In this document: positions 1 through 5,825 of the stretch, piece after piece | How positions within the stretch are numbered: position 1 is the stretch's first letter | Layout: every line of letters begins with the position of its first letter | Assembly: GCA_963640465.1 (NCBI GenBank) | Contig: CAVHYP010000030.1 | Coordinates: 1 to 30,816 of the forward strand | Direction: 5' to 3' | Length of the DNA: 30,816 bases | Origin: Colivivens sp963640465 | GTDB taxonomy: Bacteria; Bacteroidota; Bacteroidia; Bacteroidales; Bacteroidaceae | Position numbers and translations under genes: made by a program | Notes under the pieces: generated by a model | Seen by the model: only the letters and a program-made list of their open reading frames with translations | What the model was told of the DNA's origin: nothing | The model's database searches: none

Positions 1-56
1 CCATCGATGCCTACGTGGAGAAGGTGAAAAACAAGCTGAAGGAGGCAACTGAATAG
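1..56 (+). CDS. C-terminal end of an unidentified protein (partial)
   Basis: An open frame enters from the left edge and stops at TAG 54-56. It encodes 17 visible residues, IDAYVEKVKNKLKEATE, a charged and probably helical C-terminus. A strong terminator follows 80 nt later, so this is the last gene of a rightward transcript. Too little remains to name a family. Confidence 0.6.
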   Translation, partial: IDAYVEKVKNKLKEATE

Positions 57-135
57 GGCAGAATGTGTCAACTGGATAAGGTTGAATATGGCGGCTGAGC
101 AACCATAAATCGGACAGCCAAACCATAGGACTCGG

Positions 136-164
136 AGAGTCGCGGAAACGCGGCTCTTTTTTTT
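136..164 (+). terminator. Rho-independent terminator after the partial gene
   Basis: The 9-bp stem AGAGTCGCG / CGCGGCTCT (one G-U pair) closes a GAAA tetraloop at 145-148 and runs into a T tract at 157-164. This is a textbook intrinsic terminator for the gene ending at 56. Confidence 0.9.
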
Positions 165-220
165 CTGACTGGAAAAAATATTTTCCTAGTCAGAGAAAAA
201 GTTTTTCCTGGTCAGAGAAA
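165..220. repeat. 22-nt-periodic AT-rich repeat with inverted copy
   Basis: CCTAGTCAGAGAAA (185-198) recurs as CCTGGTCAGAGAAA (207-220) with a 22-nt period. An inverted copy, CTGACTGG, sits at 165-172, so 165-194 can fold as a hairpin. The same unit, with the same period and an inverted copy, appears at 30708-30764. It begins directly at the T tract of the terminator. Confidence 0.7.
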
Positions 221-432
221 TAAAACGGGGTGAAATGGGATGGCTCGAAAGGTGGCGGACAAGACTGTTGGAATCAAAAGAGGAGAGGTGGTTGGTGGCA
301 TAAACTGATGGTCGGTCGGTTGGTTTCTGTCCTTGTAGATGGAAGCATTGGATATGTCCTCAAAATGTCGGATGCGCCTGACCGATTTCGGAAAGAAAAG
401 CAAAAGGAAATGGGTGGAAGAAGGACTAATTC

Positions 433-456
433 CTGACAGCTAACAGTTGGCAATTA
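433..456. repeat. Diverged copy of the 577-603 palindromic repeat
   Basis: The 24 nt starting CTGACAGCTAACAG match the reverse complement of 577-603 at 20 of 24 positions. The two copies flank a 120-nt AT-rich spacer. Confidence 0.55.
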
Positions 457-576
457 AAAAATAATGGTATCCCTCATTTCGACTTTCCTTCTCTTTCTGT
501 ATATAATGTATTAATAATTAATTGGTTATATATGATATGTAGGGGCGGAGCAAAAAGTGGGGGTAGCTAAAAAAAC

Positions 577-603
577 TAACTGTCAACTGTCAGTTGTCAG
601 TTA
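577..603. repeat. 27-nt near-perfect palindrome
   Basis: The arms TAACTGTCAACTG (577-589) and CAGTTGTCAGTTA (591-603) are inverted repeats with one mismatch around a single central T. It lies in non-coding DNA and is not followed by a T tract. TGTCAACTA also occurs twice near 28740-28762. Confidence 0.65.
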
Positions 604-819
604 ATAGCTCTTAATGTATTGACTAAGTGTTTGTTGTATGACAACTTGTGATTGTTGATAATATTGAAACGAGAAGGTTGATAAAGCTACAAAGCCTCAT
701 TTTCATGCGAATTAGCCTCTGAAAACGGCTTGTTTTCGCGAGTTTTAGGGCGTTTTCCTTGGGTCTTCATGCCCTTACTAGCCGTTTTAACACTTCTGAA
801 TCTTGCGCGTTTTCAATGG

Positions 820-849
820 CTCTCGTCCGAAATCTGCGTGATTTGAGAG
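820..849. repeat. Bulged hairpin in the 690-945 non-coding block
   Basis: CTCTC (820-824) and AAATC (830-834) pair with GATTT (840-844) and GAGAG (845-849). The hairpin has a 5-nt loop and a 5-nt one-sided bulge. No T tract follows, so it is not an ordinary terminator. It is the best-defined secondary structure in this block. Confidence 0.35.
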
Positions 850-998
850 CGGAAATGGCAGTTCAACTGTTATGGCAAAGCGCTTTCAAGGCTCGAATGC
901 GAGGATGGATAAGGCTGAAAGGGTTGAAAACGTTGAGATGTTAAATCACGAGTCAAAGAAAATAGACTGGCGACCATTCGATTGTCAGTCTATTCCTG

Positions 999-1080
999 TA
1001 CCCAGAGCCGGGGTCGAACCGGCACGGGTTGCCCCACTGGTGTTTGAGACCAGCGCGTCTACCGATTCCGCCATCTGGGC
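999..1080 (-). tRNA. tRNA-Leu (anticodon CAA)
   Basis: Read on the minus strand, the gene starts GCCCAGATGGCGGAATCGG at 1080. The acceptor stem GCCCAGA pairs with TCTGGGT at 1006-1000. The anticodon stem CTGGT/ACCAG holds loop CTCAAAC, giving anticodon CAA (reads UUG, leucine). A class II extra arm (TGGGGCAACCCG) fits tRNA-Leu, and the T loop GTTCGAC is intact. The discriminator base is A and the CCA end is not encoded. A -7 box lies just upstream. Confidence 0.95.
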
Positions 1081-1099
1081 CTTTTGCTTTTAGCGAGTG

Positions 1100-1130
1100 C
1101 AAAGTTAAGAAATAATTCAGAATGGGCAAT
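1100..1130 (-). promoter_or_regulatory. Promoter of tRNA-Leu
   Basis: The minus strand reads TAACTTTG at 1107-1100, matching the Bacteroidetes -7 element TAnnTTTG. ATTG lies 19 nt upstream (1130-1127) at the -33 position. The predicted start is a few bases before the tRNA. Confidence 0.65.
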
Positions 1131-1161
1131 GCATAAATCAGTTTTTTTTATCTTTATGCAT
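1129..1161. repeat. 9-bp perfect inverted repeat upstream of the tRNA promoter
   Basis: ATGCATAAA (1129-1137) and TTTATGCAT (1153-1161) are perfect inverted arms around a 15-nt T-rich loop. The element lies between the end of the sirtuin gene and the tRNA promoter. It could be a 3'-end hairpin for the sirtuin transcript, although no T tract follows on the minus strand. Confidence 0.4.
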
Positions 1162-1216
1162 GTTTTCATGCCGTTTGACTGCCCACTTTGAAGAAAAAGC
1201 CCGTCGGAAACGCTCG

Positions 1217-1927
1217 TCACTTCGCTGCGTTCTTCGTCAGTTGCGCATAGAGGTCACGCATGCCTTCGGTTGCTTTCTTGGCAATGACGTGTATATTGGA
1301 GTATGCCGGCACATTGTTGGGATGCGGGTCGATGAGATAAACCTCTGCGTCGTGGCGTGCATAGCTGAGAAGTCCTGCTGCCGGATAGACATTGAGCGAT
1401 GTACCGATGACAATCACGATGTCTGCCTCTGCCACACGTTTTGCTGCCGGTTCAATCATCGGGACTGATTCGCCGAACCACACGATGAACGGGCGCAGCT
1501 GGCTTCCGTCGGCTGCCTTGTCGCCCAAGCTGATGTCGGAGTCGGTTGAGGGCAGTGTGATGATACATTTGTGGTCGTTGGGATTGGTAGTGGAAGTGGC
1601 TTTCATTAGTTCACCATGCAGATGGATCACATTGTGTGAACCTCCGCGCTCGTGCAGATTGTCCACATTCTGGGTTACCACGCACACGTCGTACTGTCCT
1701 TCCAGCTTTGCCACCAGTCGGTGGGCTTCGTTGGGCTGCACGTCTGCCAGTTGGCGACGGCGCTCGTTGTAGAAGTTGATTACGAGTTCTGGGTTTCGGT
1801 AGTAGCCCTCGATGCTTGCCACGGCTTCAATGGGATATTGCTCCCAAAGCCCGCCGGAGTCGCGGAAGGTGGTGATTCCGCTTTCGGCGCTTATGCCTGC
1901 TCCGGTAAGGAAAACAATTTTCTTCAT
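1217..1927 (-). CDS. cobB: NAD-dependent protein deacylase (class III sirtuin, CobB-like)
   Basis: Sirtuins remove acyl groups from lysines using NAD+, releasing nicotinamide and O-acyl-ADP-ribose. The 236-aa protein shows the NAD-binding GAGISAESGI (9-18), TQNVDNLH (85-92), catalytic His104 in HLHGEL, RPFIVWFGE (145-153) and GTSLNVYPA (175-183). Y53 and R56 in FYNERRR are the YxxR pair that recognises negatively charged acyl groups in class III sirtuins (SIRT5, E. coli CobB), suggesting desuccinylase activity. The four zinc-binding cysteines of typical sirtuins are absent; only C82 and C121 occur. The start at 1927 follows a good promoter. The gene is single and faces away from the FKBP genes. 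Confidence 0.93.
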   Translation of the reverse strand: MKKIVFLTGAGISAESGITTFRDSGGLWEQYPIEAVASIEGYYRNPELVINFYNERRRQLADVQPNEAHRLVAKLEGQYDVCVVTQNVDNLHERGGSHNVIHLHGELMKATSTTNPNDHKCIITLPSTDSDISLGDKAADGSQLRPFIVWFGESVPMIEPAAKRVAEADIVIVIGTSLNVYPAAGLLSYARHDAEVYLIDPHPNNVPAYSNIHVIAKKATEGMRDLYAQLTKNAAK

Positions 1928-1962
1928 AGTATAATAGTATATGAGTTTTGCAATTCGTTATC

Positions 1963-1994
1963 CAAAAGTAGCCAAAACAAATTAAATGAACAAA
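1963..1994 (-). promoter_or_regulatory. Promoter of the sirtuin gene
   Basis: The minus strand shows TTTG (1994-1991), a 20-nt spacer and TACTTTTG (1970-1963), a close match to the Bacteroidetes -33/-7 consensus. It lies 36 nt upstream of the start codon. Confidence 0.7.
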
Positions 1995-2030
1995 CAATAG
2001 GGTGATAAATCATGAAAAAATGCATTTTGT

Positions 2031-2061
2031 TTTGTCCGTAACTTGATTTATAGTATCTTTG
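2031..2061 (+). promoter_or_regulatory. Promoter of the FKBP cluster
   Basis: TTTG (2031-2034), a 19-nt spacer and TATCTTTG (2054-2061) match the Bacteroidetes consensus. The box ends 46 nt before the first FKBP start codon. Confidence 0.75.
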
Positions 2062-2107
2062 CGCCCGAAAATAGAGTAATAGACTAAAGTATATAGAAAA
2101 TATATAG

Positions 2108-2716
2108 ATGGATAAATTGAGTTACGCCCTTGGTTTGGGTATTGGACAACAGCTCAGACAAATGGGGCTGAAGGATGTGTTGAGCGTTGAGGATTTTGCC
2201 AGTTCAATTACAGATGTCCTGCAGGGAAATGAATTGAAAGTGTCAAACAGCGAGGCTCAGGGCATAGTGCAGGCTTTCTTCCAGAAGCAAGAGAAAGTGA
2301 TGCAGGAAGAGCGTGCAAAACTTGGAAAGGCTGAACTGGAGCGCGGACGTGTGTTCCTCGAGAACAACGGCAAGCGCGAGGGTGTGGTTACCACAAAGAG
2401 CGGTCTGCAATACGAGGTGATTCGTGAGGGAGAAGGAAAACATCCTAAGGCAACCGACAAAGTGCGCTGCCACTATGAGGGTAGACTGATTGACGATTCG
2501 GTGTTCGACAGCTCATACAAACGCAACGAACCTGCTGTGTTCGGACTTAACCAGGTGATTCCGGGATGGACCGAAGGACTGCAGCTGATGGGCGAGGGAG
2601 CAAAGTACCGCTTCTTCATCCCTTATCTGTTGGGTTACGGAGAAAGCGGCGCAGGCGAGATGATTCCACCGTTTGCTACACTTGTGTTCGATGTGGAACT
2701 GCTTGAGGTCCTCTAA
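2108..2716 (+). CDS. FKBP-type peptidyl-prolyl isomerase, cytoplasmic (FklB-like)
   Basis: Catalyses cis-trans isomerisation of peptide bonds before proline. The 202-aa protein has no signal peptide. Residues 1-90 form the helical FKBP N-terminal dimerisation region (begins MDKLSYALGLGIG). Residues about 95-202 form the FKBP domain, with YEGRLIDDSVFDSS (123-136), VIPGWTEGLQLM (150-161) and the GYGE loop near 177. It is first of three consecutive FKBP genes, preceded by a good promoter, and 77 nt upstream of the second. The domain order resembles E. coli FklB/FkpA, but the exact orthologue is uncertain. Confidence 0.93.
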   Translation: MDKLSYALGLGIGQQLRQMGLKDVLSVEDFASSITDVLQGNELKVSNSEAQGIVQAFFQKQEKVMQEERAKLGKAELERGRVFLENNGKREGVVTTKSGLQYEVIREGEGKHPKATDKVRCHYEGRLIDDSVFDSSYKRNEPAVFGLNQVIPGWTEGLQLMGEGAKYRFFIPYLLGYGESGAGEMIPPFATLVFDVELLEVL

Positions 2717-2793
2717 TACGGCAGAAAACTGCAAAGAACCGCACACATATTATATTAATAGGAAAGTTCAATAAATAAAAAACATACAGAATA

Positions 2794-3651
2794 ATGAAAA
2801 AGATTATTATGGCAGCAATTGCTTGTGCTGCAATCATGTGTACTTCATGCGACAACACGAATGTCAAGGCTGACTTGAACAATAATGTTGACTCTTTGAC
2901 AAACTATCTTGGTATTGCTCAGGCTGAAGGCTTGAAGCAGTATATGAAAATGCAGCTGCAGGTGGATTCCACTTACACTGACGAATTCATCAAGGGTATG
3001 ATTGAGGGTGCCACTGCAAAGGAAGACCCAAAGAACGAAGCCTACATGAAGGGTCTGCAGGTGGGAAAGCAGATCAAGAGCATGGCAGAAGGCCTCAGCA
3101 AGGAAGTTTACGAGGACGACTCAACACAGCAAGTGCCTGTGAAGAACCTGTTGGCTGGTATCATCAGCGGACTGAAGGGCAAAGCTGGAATGAAGAGCGA
3201 CAGTGCTTACAAAGAGTTTGAACGTCTGCTTGCTCCTATTCACGATGCCAACCTCGAAAAGAAATATGGCGAAGCAAAAGCGGCTAACGAGAAGTTCCTT
3301 GCCGACAACGCAAAGAAAGAAGGCGTGAAGATTCTTCCTTCAGGAATTCAGTACAAGGTGATTGCAAACGGAACAGGCGCCCTACCAACCGACACTACAG
3401 TCGTCAAGTGCTTCTACGAAGGCAAACTGATTGACGGAACAGTGTTTGACAGCAACATCGGCGGTGAACCATTCGAAGTTGATATGGCTAATCCACGCGT
3501 TATCCCAGGATGGGTTGAAGTGCTCAAGATGATGCCGGCAGGCAGCAAGTGGGAAGTTTACATCCCTCAGAAGCAGGCTTACGGTTCACAGGCTATGGGA
3601 CAGATCAAGCCATTCTCAACTCTTATCTTTACAATCGAAGTAGTGAAGTAA
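2794..3651 (+). CDS. FKBP-type peptidyl-prolyl isomerase, probable lipoprotein
   Basis: The 285-aa protein starts with a lysine-rich, hydrophobic signal ending at Cys19 in MCTSCDN. This suggests lipidation and anchoring in the envelope, although the lipobox is not canonical. Residues 30-175 are the helical FKBP N-terminal domain, including LGIAQAEGLKQYM. The FKBP domain follows from about 185, with YEGKLIDGTVFDSN, VIPGWVEVLKMMPAGSKW and AYGSQA. The third FKBP gene starts 13 nt after its stop. The likely role is folding of exported proteins. Confidence 0.9.
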   Translation: MKKIIMAAIACAAIMCTSCDNTNVKADLNNNVDSLTNYLGIAQAEGLKQYMKMQLQVDSTYTDEFIKGMIEGATAKEDPKNEAYMKGLQVGKQIKSMAEGLSKEVYEDDSTQQVPVKNLLAGIISGLKGKAGMKSDSAYKEFERLLAPIHDANLEKKYGEAKAANEKFLADNAKKEGVKILPSGIQYKVIANGTGALPTDTTVVKCFYEGKLIDGTVFDSNIGGEPFEVDMANPRVIPGWVEVLKMMPAGSKWEVYIPQKQAYGSQAMGQIKPFSTLIFTIEVVK

Positions 3652-3664
3652 ACTTACACGGAAT

Positions 3665-4678
3665 ATGAACAAGAAATCATTAGTTCTTGTGGTTTGTGCA
3701 GTTATGGCAAGTGCGTCTGTAACTGCACAAATTGCAGAAAAACCACTCACTCCAAAGGAGCAGAAGGCAAAGCAGAAAGAGGAACTCAAGGAATTCAAGG
3801 CAAAGCAGAAGGCAGAACTCGAGCAGTTCATCGCCAAGCAGAAGAATCCGGAACTGGCAAACAAGGCAGTGGAGATTGGCAAACCAGTACTCACCAACGA
3901 TGGTGACTCGATTGCCCACCTCTTCGGCATCTTCCAGTCAAACGGACTGAAGAATTACCTTGCAGTGCAGATGAATGTCGACACCACCAATTGCATGAAC
4001 GAGTTCTGCAATGGAGTGAAGGACCGCATGGCAGCAGACCCCAACGACAAGGGTGCAGCCGCATATCAGGCAGGCATGCAGATAGGCAGCCAGATAGAGA
4101 ATATGGCAGCAAGCCTGAGCAAAGATTATTATGCAGCAGACTCCGACAAGAAAATCTCACCGTCAATCGTGGCAAACGGAATTCTGAGCGCACTGATGGG
4201 ACAGAACGATGTCACTCTGCAGGATGCCCAGTCGCAGTTCCAGACAAAGATGACTGCACGCCAGGCAGAGAATATGGAGAAACTCTATGGACCAAACCGT
4301 GAGGCAGGCGAGAAATGGCTTGCTGACAATGCCAAGAAAGAAGGTGTGGTGGTTATGCCGTCAGGATTGCAGTACAAGATTCTCACCAAGGGAACGGGTG
4401 AAGTGCCTACGTCAAAACAGAAAGTGAAGGTGAACTACGAAGGGCGACTGATTGACGGAACAGTGTTCGACAGCTCGTACAAGCGCAACAAGCCTTCCAC
4501 ATTCGGAGTTTCCCAGGTTATCAAGGGATGGACCGAAGCCCTGTGCATGATGCCAGTGGGCAGCAAGTGGGAAGTGTACATTCCTTATTCACTTGCTTAC
4601 GGCGAAAGAGAATCAGGACAGATCAAGCCTTATTCAGCGCTGATATTCACAGTGGAGTTGCTGGATATTGAAAAATAA
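3665..4678 (+). CDS. FKBP-type peptidyl-prolyl isomerase, periplasmic, with coiled-coil insert
   Basis: The 337-aa protein has a cleavable signal peptide (residues 1-21, ending VTAQ). It is followed by a Lys/Glu/Gln-rich segment, residues about 27-60, with repeats of the type KAKQKxEL that should form a coiled coil or charged helix. The helical FKBP N-terminal domain starts near 80 (HLFGIFQSNGLKNYL). The catalytic FKBP domain starts near 235, with YEGRLIDGTVFDSSYKRN and VIKGWTEALCMMPVGSKW. The charged insert is missing from the two upstream paralogues. This is the last gene of the cluster, followed by a strong terminator. Confidence 0.92.
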   Translation: MNKKSLVLVVCAVMASASVTAQIAEKPLTPKEQKAKQKEELKEFKAKQKAELEQFIAKQKNPELANKAVEIGKPVLTNDGDSIAHLFGIFQSNGLKNYLAVQMNVDTTNCMNEFCNGVKDRMAADPNDKGAAAYQAGMQIGSQIENMAASLSKDYYAADSDKKISPSIVANGILSALMGQNDVTLQDAQSQFQTKMTARQAENMEKLYGPNREAGEKWLADNAKKEGVVVMPSGLQYKILTKGTGEVPTSKQKVKVNYEGRLIDGTVFDSSYKRNKPSTFGVSQVIKGWTEALCMMPVGSKWEVYIPYSLAYGERESGQIKPYSALIFTVELLDIEK

Positions 4679-4688
4679 ATGCATTAAT

Positions 4689-4716
4689 GGGGCAGACTTC
4701 GGTTTGCTCCTTTTTT
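4689..4716 (+). terminator. UUCG-loop terminator of the FKBP cluster
   Basis: GGGGCAGAC (4689-4697) pairs with GTTTGCTCC (4702-4710), including two G-U pairs, around a TTCG tetraloop. T6 follows at 4711-4716. It begins 11 nt after the stop of the third FKBP gene. Confidence 0.9.
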
Positions 4717-4737
4717 GTTCCCATCCGGCAACAATAA

Positions 4738-4802
4738 TTCGCGAGCCATGCGCTCGATGGCCAATGATCTATACGCTAGACAGCCAATGAACCATACGCT
4801 CG
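4738..4802. repeat. Three degenerate 23-nt tandem units
   Basis: ATGCGCTCGA, ATACGCTAGA and ATACGCTCGT start at 4748, 4771 and 4794, exactly 23 nt apart. GCCAATGA precedes the last two. The units are imperfect and lie between a terminator and the next gene. Confidence 0.5.
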
Positions 4803-4915
4803 TTTATTGATGGGCAAAGGCAGGTGAATGCTTCCATCTTTTTATTACCTTAACGAATGAAGATTAAATAATATTAAAGTAACGGAATTTGCAAATAGGA
4901 TACAAAGTTTCTTGT

Positions 4916-4923
4916 TACTTTTG
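4916..4923 (+). promoter_or_regulatory. -7 promoter element before the DUF4294 gene
   Basis: TACTTTTG matches TAnnTTTG. A TTTG lies upstream at 4888-4891, but the spacing is 24 nt, longer than usual. The predicted transcript would start very close to the ATG at 4928, which bears on the start-codon question. Confidence 0.5.
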
Positions 4924-4946
4924 CGGCATGAAGTATAGTCTACATA

Positions 4947-5573
4947 TTGACACTGATTCTTTGGCAGGCTGTGGGAATGATTGAGGTCAAGGCTCAGAAC
5001 ATTGTCGTCGACGACAACAACAACCGCCAGATGGCAGGTGACCCGATATTCCAGCACCAGGTGGGATATGCTGGAATGGTGGAATATGAGGGCGAGGAAA
5101 TTCCCTGGTTCATTTTGTCGGACGTGTACATCTACAATAAATTGAAGTTCAAGACCAAGCATCAGGCAAAGAAATATTTCAAGATTGCATACAATATAAA
5201 GAAGGTGTACCCCATAGCAGTGGAAATACAGAAGGCCATAAACTCATGCGTTTCCCATCTCGATTCGCTTCAGTCGAAGGAGGAGAAAGACACCTACATG
5301 AAAAGCATAGAGAAAGAACTGCGTAAGCAATACACCCCACGACTGAAGAAACTGACGTTTGCACAGGGAAAACTGTTGATTAAACTCATCGACCGCCAGT
5401 GTGGCATGACGAGTTACCAGCTGATTCGCACTTACATGGGCAAGTTCAAGGCAGGTCTCTCGAATGCTTTTGCATCGCTGTTTGGTGCAAGTCTGAAGAA
5501 ACAGTACGACCCAGATGTCGACGACCGTCTCACCGAACGATGTATACTGCTGATTGAATCCGGACAGATGTAA
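4947..5573 (+). CDS. DUF4294 family exported protein, start uncertain
   Basis: The function is unknown; the family is typical of Bacteroidetes. The core, roughly residues 45-185, is rich in conserved Lys/Arg helices, including KKVYPIAVEIQKAI, LRKQYTPRLKKLTFAQ and KLIDRQCGMTSYQLIRTY. The annotated frame begins at TTG 4947 and gives a hydrophobic stretch ending KAQ, like the end of a signal peptide but without the usual basic N-terminus. An ATG at 4928 in another frame encodes MKYSLH. Joining the two by skipping one base would make a normal signal peptide. Alternatives are the TTG start or ATG 4977. The protein is monocistronic as far as can be seen. Confidence 0.85.
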   Translation: MTLILWQAVGMIEVKAQNIVVDDNNNRQMAGDPIFQHQVGYAGMVEYEGEEIPWFILSDVYIYNKLKFKTKHQAKKYFKIAYNIKKVYPIAVEIQKAINSCVSHLDSLQSKEEKDTYMKSIEKELRKQYTPRLKKLTFAQGKLLIKLIDRQCGMTSYQLIRTYMGKFKAGLSNAFASLFGASLKKQYDPDVDDRLTERCILLIESGQM

Positions 5574-5778
5574 TCATTGATATCTGCCCTTTGGGAATGT
5601 CTGCCCTTTTGTGTGGCGAAATCAACGATGGAATCGTCTTTCTGCTTTCGTCCTATGAAAGACTTCTTCTATTCTATGGATGATTCTGAAAATAACCTTT
5701 GTGGGTTTCATGTTGAATGAAATCGTATAAACGTGGAATTTTTAGAAACAGCCTAATAAATATGTTAGGAAAAAATCG

Positions 5779-5786
5779 TAAATTTG
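5779..5786 (+). promoter_or_regulatory. -7 promoter element before recN
   Basis: TAAATTTG matches TAnnTTTG and lies 39 nt before the recN start codon. No clear -33 TTTG is present at the expected spacing. Confidence 0.5.
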
Positions 5787-5825
5787 CAGTTTAAATAGGA
5801 TTAACTGCTGTAAGTAGCCCTCTCT

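Larger units (their letters stand above)
57..998. other. Repeat-rich intergenic stretch without a convincing gene
   Basis: About 940 nt separate the partial gene from the tRNA. It holds a terminator, the 22-nt periodic repeat, related inverted repeats at 433-456 and 577-603, and a GC-richer block (about 690-945). The open frames here are short, have atypical composition and lack a promoter or known motif. The block 690-945 is dense in GTTTTC/GAAAAC words and contains a hairpin at 820-849. It may be a dispersed non-coding repeat, but that is inference. Confidence 0.6.

Noticed and set aside
165..220. Possible CRISPR array from regularly spaced repeats (also 30708-30764)
   Set aside because: Only two direct units with an 8-nt interval and an inverted copy, no spacer-length unique sequence and no cas genes.
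230..436. 68-codon plus-strand frame after the first terminator
   Set aside because: It begins inside AT-rich repeat DNA, has odd Trp/Gly/Arg-rich composition, no promoter and no recognisable motif.
759..1093. Overlapping plus-strand frames of 61 and 73 codons, the second crossing the tRNA
   Set aside because: They overlap each other and the tRNA on the other strand, and lie in the GTTTTC-rich block; most likely chance.
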